Shown: positions 7,971 to 16,270 of the stretch, in pieces
Layout of the letters: each line of letters starts with the position of its first letter
Position numbering within the stretch: the first letter of the stretch is position 1
Assembly: GCF_001427605.1 (NCBI RefSeq)
Contig: NZ_LMGZ01000006.1
Span: 44,090 to 108,089, forward strand
DNA length: 64,000 nucleotides
Direction of reading: 5' to 3'
DNA from: Devosia sp. Root635
GTDB taxonomy: Bacteria > Pseudomonadota > Alphaproteobacteria > Rhizobiales > Devosiaceae
Translations under genes and position numbers: made by a program
The notes under the pieces: model-generated
What the model was told of the DNA's origin: nothing
The model's database searches: none
What the model saw: the letters and a program-made list of their open reading frames with translations, nothing else

Positions 7971-9479
7971 ATGAGTGATATTGCTTCCTTCCGCCAAGCC
8001 GTCGAAACCTTCATCTCCGCCCGTGGCTGGACGCCGACCCGGTTCGGCCGCACCGTCGCCGGCGATCCGCTCTTCGTCTTCGACTTGCGCGAGGGCCGCG
8101 AACCGCGCTCCGATACCCGCGCCCGCATTCTCAAGGCCATGGCCGATTTCGGTGATGGCGAAACCCAGGCGCCCCTGCGCGTCGGTGTTGCCGGTCTCGG
8201 CAATGTCGGCGCCACCCTGGTCCGCATCCTGCAAAAGGACGCCGCCGACCTCACGCGAAAACTGGGCCGCCAACTGGTGGTGACGGCCGTTGCCGCGCGC
8301 TCGCGTTCCCGCGACCGCGGCATTGATATTTCCGGGCTCGACTGGTTCGACGATCCGGTGGCCCTTGCCAAGTCCGACGGCATCGATCTGTTCGTCGAAC
8401 TCATCGGCGGCGAAGACGGCCCGGCCCTTGCTGCCGTGAAAGCCGCCCTCGAAATCGGCCGCCCCGTCGTCACCGCCAACAAGGCGCTGCTCGCCAAGCA
8501 CGGCGTCACGCTCGCCCGTCTCGCCGAGGAATCCGGTGCCCAGCTCGGCTTCGAGGCCGCCGTGGCCGGCGGCATCCCCGTCATCAAGACCCTGCGCGAG
8601 GGCCTGGGCTCGGCCCGCATCGCCAAGGTCTTCGGCATCATGAACGGCACCTGCAACTACATCCTCACCCGCATGGGCAACGAGGACATTTCCTTTGCCG
8701 ACTGCCTCAAGGATGCACAGGCCCTCGGCTATGCCGAAGCCGACCCCACCTTCGACGTCGAAGGCTTCGACACCGCCCATAAGCTCTCCATCCTTGCCAC
8801 GCTCTGCTTCGGCTACGAGATCGCGCCCGACGAGATCCGCGTCGAAGGCATTTCCCGCATCACCCAGCACGATATCAAGGTCGCCGCCGAGCTCGGCTAC
8901 AAGATCAAGCTGCTGGGCATTGCCCAGCGCACCGATCAGGGCATCGAGCAGCGCGTACACCCGACCTTCGTGCCCAGGGCTTCGGCGATTGCCGGCGTCG
9001 ATGGCGTGATGAATGCCGTGGCGCTCGAAACCGACCACGTGCATGAACTACTGCTGGCCGGCCCCGGCGCTGGCGGTCCGCCCACGGCCTCCTCGGTGCT
9101 GTCGGATATCCTCGATATCGCCCGCGGCACCCGCGTTCCCCCGCTCGGCGTGCCCAGCGACGAATTGCTGCCTTACAAGCAGGCGCCGCTGCGCGCTCAC
9201 GATGGCGGCTACTATATCCGCCTCAACGCCAAGGATGTGCCCGGCGCTCTGGCGGCCATCGCTACCCGCATGGGCGAGCGCAGCATTTCCATCGATTCCG
9301 TCATCCAGCGGTCCGATTTGGGCGCCAAAGCCGTGGCGCCGGATGGCTCGCCCACCCGGACCGTGGTGATGATCACCCAGCAGACTTTGGAATCGTCCGT
9401 GCGTGAATCGCTTGCGCAGATCGCCGCCGACGGGTTTATCGTCGGTGAACCGCAATTGATCCGGATCGAAACGCTCTGA
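7971..9479 (+). CDS. hom: homoserine dehydrogenase with N-terminal HTH-like extension
   Basis: 502 residues; it makes homoserine from aspartate semialdehyde for threonine and methionine. From about residue 69 it is a normal enzyme: nucleotide loop VGVAGLGNVGA, KTLREGL, GIMNGTCNYILTRM, the hallmark GYAEADPTFDVEGFDTAHKL near 252, and a C-terminal ACT domain (YYIRLNAKDVPGALAAI). Residues 1-55 are extra: they contain FGRTVAGDPLFVFDLREGRE, which resembles small helical DNA-binding-like proteins of alphaproteobacteria. An internal ATG at 8136 would give the usual length but has only a weak ribosome site. The upstream start has no clear site either. The conserved neighbour order with glpX and recJ supports the assignment. 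Confidence 0.9.
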   Translation: MSDIASFRQAVETFISARGWTPTRFGRTVAGDPLFVFDLREGREPRSDTRARILKAMADFGDGETQAPLRVGVAGLGNVGATLVRILQKDAADLTRKLGRQLVVTAVAARSRSRDRGIDISGLDWFDDPVALAKSDGIDLFVELIGGEDGPALAAVKAALEIGRPVVTANKALLAKHGVTLARLAEESGAQLGFEAAVAGGIPVIKTLREGLGSARIAKVFGIMNGTCNYILTRMGNEDISFADCLKDAQALGYAEADPTFDVEGFDTAHKLSILATLCFGYEIAPDEIRVEGISRITQHDIKVAAELGYKIKLLGIAQRTDQGIEQRVHPTFVPRASAIAGVDGVMNAVALETDHVHELLLAGPGAGGPPTASSVLSDILDIARGTRVPPLGVPSDELLPYKQAPLRAHDGGYYIRLNAKDVPGALAAIATRMGERSISIDSVIQRSDLGAKAVAPDGSPTRTVVMITQQTLESSVRESLAQIAADGFIVGEPQLIRIETL

Positions 9480-9515
9480 TACCCCTCCGGGGCAAGCCGG
9501 GCTCCGGGAGGAAAT

Positions 9516-10502
9516 ATGAGATTATCGAAGGCCGAGGGCGAGAAAACCCCCGCCAACCTGCATCGCAGCCTGGCGCTGGAACTGGTGCGCGTTACCGAGC
9601 GCGCCGCCATCGCCGCTGCCGAATGGCGCGGCAAGGGCAATGAACAGGCGGCCGACGAAGCCGCAGTCCTCGCCATGAAGGCCGAACTCGACCGCGTCGC
9701 CATTTCCGGCCGCATCGTCATCGGCGAGGGCGAAGAAAACGAGTGCGATAACCTCTATATCGGCCAAGCCGTCGGGGCCGGGCAGGGGCCCGAGGTCGAT
9801 ATCGCCGTCGATCCGCTCGAGGGCGTCACTCTCTGCGCCAAGAACCAGCCGGATTCCATCGTCGTTCTGGCCATGGCCGAGCGCGGTGGCCTGCTCAACG
9901 TTGCCCGCAACGTCTATATGCACAAGATCGCCATCGGCGCCGAATACGCCCCCGGCACCGTGCATATCGACTGGACCGCCACCGAAAACGTCAAGGCATT
10001 GGCCAAGGCCAAGGGCGTGCCGCTGAGCGAAATCACCGCTATCGTGCTCGATCGCCCCCGCCACGCCGCCCTCATCGAGGAGTTGCGCACCACCGGCGTT
10101 GCCGTCAAGCTGATCAGCGACGGCGACATTGCCGGCGTCATGCACGCCGTCAACACCGAGGATACCGGCATCGACATCTATCTCGGCTCCGGCGGCGCCC
10201 CCGAAGGCGTCCTCGCGGCAGCGGCCCTGCGCTGCATCGGCGGCCAGATGCAGGGCAAGCTCATCCTCGATACCCCGCCCAAGCGCGAACGCGCCATCGC
10301 CATGGGCATCACCGATCCCAATCGCATCTACGACGTGTCAGAACTGGCCGCCGGCGACGTGCTCGTCGCCGCCACCGGCGTCACCGACGGCACCTTGCTC
10401 GAAGGCATCCGCCTCCGCCGCCGCTCCGTCGAAACCAGCACCATCGTCATGCGCAGCTGGAGCCAGACCGTCCGCTGGATCAAGGCGCAGCACGCGCGGT
10501 AG
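9516..10502 (+). CDS. glpX: class II fructose-1,6-bisphosphatase
   Basis: 328 residues, the usual GlpX length. It hydrolyses fructose-1,6-bisphosphate to fructose-6-phosphate in gluconeogenesis. Metal-binding parts are visible: IVIGEGEENE (about residues 67-76), VDPLEGV (about 90-96), the SDGDIAGVM segment and GSGGAPEGVLAAAALR. The common DPLEGT motif reads DPLEGV here, a change at a normally conserved position beside the phosphate site. GGGAGGAAAT before the ATG gives a clear start. It lies 36 bases after hom and is probably co-transcribed with it. Confidence 0.94.
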   Translation: MRLSKAEGEKTPANLHRSLALELVRVTERAAIAAAEWRGKGNEQAADEAAVLAMKAELDRVAISGRIVIGEGEENECDNLYIGQAVGAGQGPEVDIAVDPLEGVTLCAKNQPDSIVVLAMAERGGLLNVARNVYMHKIAIGAEYAPGTVHIDWTATENVKALAKAKGVPLSEITAIVLDRPRHAALIEELRTTGVAVKLISDGDIAGVMHAVNTEDTGIDIYLGSGGAPEGVLAAAALRCIGGQMQGKLILDTPPKRERAIAMGITDPNRIYDVSELAAGDVLVAATGVTDGTLLEGIRLRRRSVETSTIVMRSWSQTVRWIKAQHAR

Positions 10503-10505
10503 TGT

Positions 10506-10655
10506 CACGCCCTCGTGGTTCGAGGGTCGCGACGCTCCCGCCTCACCATGAGGGCTACTGGTAGCGCTGAGTTCAAAGTAGCCCTCATGGTGAGGTGCGC
10601 TTCTTCAGCGCCTCGAACCACCCTCATCCTGAGCCTGTCGAAGGAGGGCGTGGCA
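10506..10655. repeat. family A palindromic element, copy 2, interrupted by another repeat
   Basis: The left outer arm CACGCCCTCGTGGTTCGAG (10506-10524) and both inner arms (10541-10559, 10577-10595) match copies 1 and 3. The right outer arm starts as CTCGAACCA at about 10612 and breaks off. About 25 bases of a different palindrome (CCTCATCCTGAGCCTGTCG and following) follow, then the arm resumes as GAGGGCGTG. It looks like one repeat inserted into or recombined with another. Confidence 0.8.
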
Positions 10656-10696
10656 CGGCCCTTCCCACCACTGCGTAAATCGCCTACCTCTCCCCC

Positions 10697-12487
10697 ATGC
10701 TCGATGCGCCGCGCCCTTTCCTTGACGTCACCCGCTCGGTCACCGGCCGCGCCTGGATTGACCGGCTCGACGCGACGACCACCCGCACCGCCACCGCCAT
10801 GTCCCAGCGCTCGGGCATTTCCGAAATCCTCTCTCGTATCATCGCCGCCCGCGGCGTGAGCATCGATGAAGCCGCCACCTGGCTCGAGCCCACCATTCGC
10901 GGCCTCATGCCCGATCCCTCGACTTTGATCGCCATGGATGGCTTGGCCGAGCGCCTCGCCAAAGCCATCACCGACAACGAAGCCATCGCCCTCTTCGGTG
11001 ACTACGATGTTGACGGCGCCTGTTCCTGCGCCCTCATGGTCCGCTATCTCAGGCACTTCGGCATCGAGCCGCAGGTCCATATTCCCGACCGCATCTTCGA
11101 GGGCTACGGCCCCAATATCGCGGCCATGGACAAGCTGATCGATTCCGGGGCCAGCCTCATCATCACGCTCGATTGCGGCACCACCAGCGATGCTCCCATC
11201 GCCCATGCGCGCAGCCGGGGCGCCGACGTGCTGGTCATCGACCACCACCTGTCCGACCACGAACTCCCCGATGCCACCGCATTGGTCAATCCGAACCGGC
11301 CCGACGACATTTCCGGCCTCGGCTACCTCTGCGCTGCCGGCGTCACCTTCATGGTGCTGGTCGCCGTCAACCGCGCTTTGCGTAACCGCGGCGATACCGG
11401 TCTGCCCGATCTGCTGAAACTGCTCGACCTGGTCGCCCTCGCCACCATCTGTGATGTCGTCCCGCTCACCGGCCTCAACCGCGCCTTCGTCGTCCGCGGC
11501 CTCGAAGTCGCCCGCCGTGGCGACAACAAGGGCATCGCGGCTTTGGCGCTCGCCGCCCGGCTCAGCGGCCCGCTCAATCCCTACCATCTCGGCTTTCTCA
11601 TCGGCCCGCGCATCAATGCCGGCGGCCGCATCGGCAATGCCGCCATGGGCACCGAACTGCTGACCGTGGACGATGAACACCACGCCCTCGCCATTGCCGC
11701 CCGGCTCGACGAGCTCAATTCGGAACGCCAGCGCATCGAGGTCGAGGCGGTGGAAGAAGCCGCCGCCGTCGCCGAAATGGAAATCGGCAGCGGTGAGGGA
11801 CCGCCGGTCCTCGTTCTCGCCTCGGCCAATTGGCATCCCGGCGTGGCCGGCCTCATCGCCGCCCGCCTGCGCGAGCGATTCGAGCGGCCCACCTTCGCCA
11901 TCGCCCTTGGCCCCGATGGCACCGGCACCGGCTCGGGCCGCTCCATGCCCGGCGTCGATCTCGGTCGCGCCGTTATCGAAGCCGTGGAGCTTGGCCTCGT
12001 CGCCAAGGGTGGCGGCCACGCTATGGCGGCCGGCGTCACGATTCTGCCGGGCCAGCTCGGCCCGTTCCGCTCCTTCCTCGCCGGGGCCCTCTCGGTCGAT
12101 GTCGCCGCCGCCCGTGCTGCCACGGCTCTCTCCATCGACGCGGCTCTGACAGCGCGCGGCGCCAGCCTCGATCTGGTGCATGATCTGGAGCGGGCAGGGC
12201 CCTATGGATCAGGCAATCCCGGCCCGGTCTTCGCCTTTCCCGCCCATCGCGCCCGCTTTGCCCAGGTCGTCGGCAAGGGCGGCCATGTGAGCTTCACCCT
12301 CACCTCCGAGGACGGCGCCCGCCTTAAGGCCATCGCCTTCCGCGCTGCCAGCACCGCCATTGGCGATGCCCTGCTGCGCGATGGCGATTCGGCGTTCCAC
12401 TTCGCCGGCGCACTCTCCATCGATCACTACCAGGGCCGCGAGCAGGTGCAGCTCCGCCTTACCGATCTGGCCCGCCCCAAGGGCTGA
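10697..12487 (+). CDS. recJ: single-stranded-DNA-specific exonuclease RecJ
   Basis: 596 residues, cytoplasmic 5'-3' exonuclease for recombination and mismatch repair. The DHH domain motifs are in order: LFGDYDVDG (about 100), DCGTTS, IDHHLSD (about 180) and ATICDVVPL. The DHHA1 part has NAGGRIGNA and later GLVAKGGGHAMAAG, followed by an OB-like C-terminal region. The start at 10697 is in keeping with family length. It follows glpX across a palindromic repeat, the common rhizobial order. Confidence 0.95.
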   Translation: MLDAPRPFLDVTRSVTGRAWIDRLDATTTRTATAMSQRSGISEILSRIIAARGVSIDEAATWLEPTIRGLMPDPSTLIAMDGLAERLAKAITDNEAIALFGDYDVDGACSCALMVRYLRHFGIEPQVHIPDRIFEGYGPNIAAMDKLIDSGASLIITLDCGTTSDAPIAHARSRGADVLVIDHHLSDHELPDATALVNPNRPDDISGLGYLCAAGVTFMVLVAVNRALRNRGDTGLPDLLKLLDLVALATICDVVPLTGLNRAFVVRGLEVARRGDNKGIAALALAARLSGPLNPYHLGFLIGPRINAGGRIGNAAMGTELLTVDDEHHALAIAARLDELNSERQRIEVEAVEEAAAVAEMEIGSGEGPPVLVLASANWHPGVAGLIAARLRERFERPTFAIALGPDGTGTGSGRSMPGVDLGRAVIEAVELGLVAKGGGHAMAAGVTILPGQLGPFRSFLAGALSVDVAAARAATALSIDAALTARGASLDLVHDLERAGPYGSGNPGPVFAFPAHRARFAQVVGKGGHVSFTLTSEDGARLKAIAFRAASTAIGDALLRDGDSAFHFAGALSIDHYQGREQVQLRLTDLARPKG

Positions 12488-12517
12488 CGAACCAGCTCGT
12501 GCCACCGAAAACTGCTG

Positions 12518-12546
12518 CTTGCATATCCTCTTATGGCGGATAAACT
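12518..12546 (+). promoter_or_regulatory. candidate sigma-70 promoter for cfa
   Basis: CTTGCA, a 17-base spacer, then TAAACT lies in the 179-base gap between recJ and cfa. The hexamers are weak matches. The spacing and the AT-rich leader just before the cfa start make it the best candidate. Confidence 0.3.
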
Positions 12547-12666
12547 GGCTTCAGGCGTGGTCCGGAAGCACCGTTTTTGAGCTCAGGGACATGCCGCCAA
12601 CGCTTGAATTGAGGCGGCGGAGCAAGCGTCGCCGCCAGGTTTAATAAATTTGGACGAAGCGGCCCA

Positions 12667-13902
12667 ATGACGAAGTCCGTAGTAGAGAATACCAGTACCG
12701 GCGCAACGCCGTGGACCAGTTTTGCCTCCTGGGTAGTCGAACGTATCGGCGTCGCCCTGATTGGCAGGCCACAGCATGGCGCCCTCACAGTCATCTTCCC
12801 CAACGGTCGCACGCGCACCGTCGGCAATCCGTCGACCGGTGAACATGCCGTGCTGCGGCTCAACAATTTCCGCGTCCTGAGCGAGGCCATGCAGCGCGGT
12901 ACGGTCGGCTTCGCCTCGGCCTATATGGCCGGCGATATCGAGGCCGACGACCTCACCGCCCTGTTCCGCTTCTTTCTGCAGAATCGCGACATGTTCGAGC
13001 ACGCCAATCCCGGCTTCTTCCGCCGCGCCGCGACCGACCTGCATTACCACCTGTCGCGCCGCAACACGCTGGAAGGCTCCAAGAAGAACATCGCCGAGCA
13101 CTACGATCTCGGCAACGACTTCTACGGCCAGTGGCTCGATCCCTCCATGACCTATTCCTCGGCGGTCTTCACCTCGGGCGACCAGAGTCTCGAGGAAGCC
13201 CAGCTCGCCAAATATCGCCGCGTCGCCGACATGGCCGGCGTCACCGAAGGCTCGTCGGTCCTCGAGATCGGCTGCGGCTGGGGCGGCTTCGCCGAAACCG
13301 TCGCCCGCGACTACAAGGCCCATCTGCGCGGCATCACCCTCTCGGCCGAGCAGCTCAAATTCGGCCTCGAACGCCTGGCCCGCCAGGGTCTCGATAAATT
13401 TGCCACCCTGGTTTTCGAGGATTATCGCCACACCGAAGGCCAGTTCGACCATATCGGCTCCATCGAGATGATCGAGGCGGTGGGCGAAGACAATTGGCCC
13501 AGTTATTTCCAGACCGTGCATGATCGCCTCAAGCCCGGCGGCACTGCCGCCATCCAGGCCATCACCATCCGCGAAGAGGATTTCGATGGCTATCGCAGCG
13601 GGCCCGATTTCATCCAGCGCTACATCTTCCCCGGCGGCATGCTGCTGACCAAGACGGTGATGAAGGATTTTGGCGACAAGTATAATCTGGTGCTGGAAAA
13701 CGTCGAGACCTTCCGCCTCAGCTACGCCAAGACGCTCAAGCTCTGGCGCGAGCGCTTCCTCGAACGCTGGCCCATGATCGCCCCGCTCGGCTACGACGAA
13801 GAGTTCAAGCGCAAGTGGGTCTATTACCTCTCCTATTGCGAAGCCGGCTTCACCGAAGGCTCCATCGACGTCGGCATCTACCAATACCGCAAGCCGGCTT
13901 GA
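12667..13902 (+). CDS. cfa: cyclopropane-fatty-acyl-phospholipid synthase family methyltransferase
   Basis: 411 residues. It uses S-adenosylmethionine to add a methylene across the double bond of membrane phospholipid acyl chains. The catalytic domain starts near AEHYDLGNDFY; the SAM loop is VLEIGCGWGGFAETVA (about residue 198). GSIEMIEAVGEDNWPSYF and the FIQRYIFPGGMLL segment are family marks. The N-terminal about 110 residues form the lipid-binding region seen in bacterial CFA synthases. No strong ribosome site is visible; the chosen ATG gives the expected length. Confidence 0.92.
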   Translation: MTKSVVENTSTGATPWTSFASWVVERIGVALIGRPQHGALTVIFPNGRTRTVGNPSTGEHAVLRLNNFRVLSEAMQRGTVGFASAYMAGDIEADDLTALFRFFLQNRDMFEHANPGFFRRAATDLHYHLSRRNTLEGSKKNIAEHYDLGNDFYGQWLDPSMTYSSAVFTSGDQSLEEAQLAKYRRVADMAGVTEGSSVLEIGCGWGGFAETVARDYKAHLRGITLSAEQLKFGLERLARQGLDKFATLVFEDYRHTEGQFDHIGSIEMIEAVGEDNWPSYFQTVHDRLKPGGTAAIQAITIREEDFDGYRSGPDFIQRYIFPGGMLLTKTVMKDFGDKYNLVLENVETFRLSYAKTLKLWRERFLERWPMIAPLGYDEEFKRKWVYYLSYCEAGFTEGSIDVGIYQYRKPA

Positions 13903-13954
13903 CCGTCGCCCTGCAGCCCTGGCGTTAGGGAGTGTTGACCTGGAGCGCAGTCTT

Positions 13955-14134
13955 ACCCTCTCCCCTCGTGGGAGAGGGTGAAAATCCGCGTCCAGCGGAT
14001 TTTCGGGTGAGGGGCCGCGCTCACCTATGCTTCAATGAAGGCGGGAAAACTCGGCGCCCCTCATCCGCCCGGAGCCTGCCTTCGGGCGCGAAGCGACCCG
14101 GAGGGGCACCTTCTCCCACGAAGGGAGAAGGGAA
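13955..14134. repeat. family D compound palindromic repeats
   Basis: First unit (13955-14015): CCCTCTCCCC, GGGAGAGGG, then AAAATCCGCG and CGGATTTT as a second stem, ending GGTGAGGGG. Second unit (about 14056-14134): CCCCTCATCCGCC, a GCCTTCGGGC hairpin, and a CTTCTCCC/GGGAGAAG pair. Similar units occur at 18171-18230 and 47333-47475, the latter with the same ATGCTTCAATG junction between the two units. Confidence 0.75.
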
Positions 14135-14216
14135 AGCCCAGACATCCAAAATAAACATCCCCTTGGTGAGCCAGTCGTCTCACAAAGGGGCAGCACTCGC
14201 TCTCCCGTGCTAAACA

Positions 14217-14231
14217 TGACTTGACCATTCA
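14217..14231 (+). promoter_or_regulatory. putative RirA iron-responsive box
   Basis: TGACTTGACCATTCA matches TGA-N9-TCA exactly, 54 bases before the binding-protein start. Together with the match at 5791 it suggests both loci answer to iron through RirA. Confidence 0.55.
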
Positions 14232-14285
14232 ACTTACCTCCCTTACGAACCGGCCAAGTTTCATCCACCAGCGCATGAGCCGAAA

Positions 14286-15236
14286 ATGCCGTCCAGGACC
14301 CTGCTTTCCCTCGCCGTCGCCGCCTTCGCCCTGAACCCCCTCATGGCCCATGCCGCGCCCTGGACCTACACCGACAGCACCGGCAACACGGTCACCCTCG
14401 ATGAAGTCCCCACCCGCATCATCGCCAGCCAGGACGCTGCGGCCGGCCTCATCCCCCTCGGCATCCGCCCCGTCGCTATCTATGCCGATAGCCCGATCGC
14501 CGATGCCAAGGCCCTTCAGGGTCTCGATCTGACAGGCATCGAAATCATCGGCCAGGCCTGGGGCGAGGTGGATATCGAAAAGGCCGCCGCGCTCGATCCG
14601 CAGGTGGTCATTGCCGAATACTGGCCGCTCGACACCGCCTGGAGCGGCGGCGAGGCCGTGGTCAAGGCGCTGAGCCCGCTGGCCCCGATCACCGGCGTCA
14701 CCCAGGGCGATTCCATCGTCACCCTGATCGAGGATTATGAAGCCCTGGCCACCAGCCTCGGTGCCGACCTGAGCAAGCCCGAAATTGCCGCCGACAAGGC
14801 CGCCTTCGAAGCCTCCAGGGCCGCATTCCAGGCCGCCACCGCTGCCAAGCCGAACCTCACCGCGCTGGCCGTCTGGGCCGGCACCGACGCCCTCTATGTC
14901 GCCGCCACCGGCGGCGCCGCCGAACTCATGGATTTCCACGCCTGGGGTCTCAACCTCATCGACCCCGAGGTCGCCGACGACCGCGGCTATTGGGAAACCC
15001 TCTCCTGGGAAAACACCGACAAGTACCAGCCCGACCTGATCCTGGTCGACAATCGCCAGGCCTCGACCCTGGAAACCGCCTTGGCCCAGCCGACCTGGAC
15101 CCTGATGAAGGCTGCCGAGGCCGGCGCCGTCACCGAGTGGCCCGCCTTCTGGCTGCGCAACTACGGCGCTTATGCCAGCGAGCTCGACAAGGTCACAGCC
15201 GCCATCAACGCCGCCGACGAGAACCTCAGCGAATAG
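14286..15236 (+). CDS. iron-siderophore-type ABC substrate-binding protein (FecB-like)
   Basis: 316 residues. Signal peptide MPSRTLLSLAVAAFALNPLMAHA, then a mature start APWTYTDSTGNTVTLDEVPTR typical of the family. It captures the ligand in the periplasm and delivers it to the two permeases encoded next. It is clearly divergent from the tandem pair at 5.8-7.8 kb, so it is not a third copy of the same duplication. First gene of a four-gene operon; the next ATG is 2 bases after its stop. Confidence 0.88.
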   Translation: MPSRTLLSLAVAAFALNPLMAHAAPWTYTDSTGNTVTLDEVPTRIIASQDAAAGLIPLGIRPVAIYADSPIADAKALQGLDLTGIEIIGQAWGEVDIEKAAALDPQVVIAEYWPLDTAWSGGEAVVKALSPLAPITGVTQGDSIVTLIEDYEALATSLGADLSKPEIAADKAAFEASRAAFQAATAAKPNLTALAVWAGTDALYVAATGGAAELMDFHAWGLNLIDPEVADDRGYWETLSWENTDKYQPDLILVDNRQASTLETALAQPTWTLMKAAEAGAVTEWPAFWLRNYGAYASELDKVTAAINAADENLSE

Positions 15237-15238
15237 GC

Positions 15239-16270
15239 ATGGCCGAGGCACCAGCCACCATCGTCACGACCAGGGGGGCCGCGCTCGCGCTCGGCCTCCT
15301 TTGCCTTGCCGTGGCCGTGCTGCTGGTCGCCTTCCTCTCCATCACCGTGGGCGCGCGCCCGATCACCCTCGAAGCCGTCTGGACGGCGCTGACCGCCTTC
15401 GATCCGGACTCGACCGATCACCGCATCATCTGGGAGCTGCGCCTGCCGCGCACCGTCATCGGCCTTGCCGTGGGCGCGGCGCTTGGCCTCTCCGGCGCGG
15501 TGTTGCAAGGCGCCACGCGTAATCCGCTGGCCGATCCATCCATCCTGGGCATCAATGCCGGCGCCGCGGTTTTTGTGGTTCTGGGCATCGCCGTCTTCGG
15601 CATCACCCAGCTCAGTGCCTATGTCTGGCTGGCCTTTATCGGCGCCGGCATCGCCATGCTCGTCGTCTACGCAGTGGCCTCGTTGGGTCGGGAAGGGGCC
15701 ACCCCCGTCAAGCTGGCACTGGCCGGCGCCGCCATGACCGCCGCGATGCAGTCGGTCACCAACGCCATCCTGCTCACCAGCCCGCGCACCCTCGATGAAA
15801 TCCGCTTCTGGCAGGTGGGGTCGCTGGTGGGCCGTGACATGGATATCTTCGTCCAGGTTGCCCCGTTTTTGGCCGTCGGCATCCTCCTGGCGCTAGCCTC
15901 CGGCCGCCTGCTCGACGGGCTCTCCATGGGCGAGGACGTGGCCCGCTCGCTGGGCCAGAATGTCGGCCGCTCGCGCGCCCTGGCCGGACTCGCCGCGGTG
16001 ATCCTGGCTGGCGCGGCCACCGCCGCGGCCGGTCCCATCACCTTTGTCGGCCTCACGGTGCCGCATGTGGCGCGCGCCGTCACCGGCCCCAACTACCGCT
16101 GGATTTTGCCCTATTCCATGCTGCTGGCGCCCATCCTGCTGCTGGGTGCCGACGTCATCGGCCGCGTCATTGCCCCGCCCGGCGAGGTGCAGGTCGGTAT
16201 TGTCACCGCCTTTGTCGGCGCGCCCTTCTTCATCGCGCTGGTCCGCCGTCGCAAGCTGGCGAGCCTGTGA
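15239..16270 (+). CDS. FecCD-family ABC transporter permease 1
   Basis: 343 residues, nine to ten membrane helices. Family marks: LRLPRTVIGLAVGAALGLSG, QGATRNPLADPSILGINAGA and, near the C-terminus, AAAGPITFVGLTVPHVAR, the ATPase coupling region. The reading frame is open further upstream, but the ATG at 15239, right after the binding-protein stop, gives the usual length. It forms a heterodimer with the next product for inward movement of ferric siderophore or a similar chelate. Confidence 0.93.
   Translation: MAEAPATIVTTRGAALALGLLCLAVAVLLVAFLSITVGARPITLEAVWTALTAFDPDSTDHRIIWELRLPRTVIGLAVGAALGLSGAVLQGATRNPLADPSILGINAGAAVFVVLGIAVFGITQLSAYVWLAFIGAGIAMLVVYAVASLGREGATPVKLALAGAAMTAAMQSVTNAILLTSPRTLDEIRFWQVGSLVGRDMDIFVQVAPFLAVGILLALASGRLLDGLSMGEDVARSLGQNVGRSRALAGLAAVILAGAATAAAGPITFVGLTVPHVARAVTGPNYRWILPYSMLLAPILLLGADVIGRVIAPPGEVQVGIVTAFVGAPFFIALVRRRKLASL

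Larger units (their letters stand above)
13903..14285. other. 383-base intergenic region: repeats and an iron box
   Basis: No gene is supported here. It holds two family D palindromic units in its first 230 bases, and the RirA-like box and presumed promoter of the iron transport operon in its last 80. Confidence 0.7.

Noticed and set aside
13955..14134. CRISPR array or insertion sequence
   Set aside because: The repeats are palindromic pairs of differing length with no regular spacers, and there is no transposase or cas gene nearby.
14135..14285. Cobalamin riboswitch before the FecBCDE-type operon
   Set aside because: No B12-box-like sequence is visible; an iron box is present instead.
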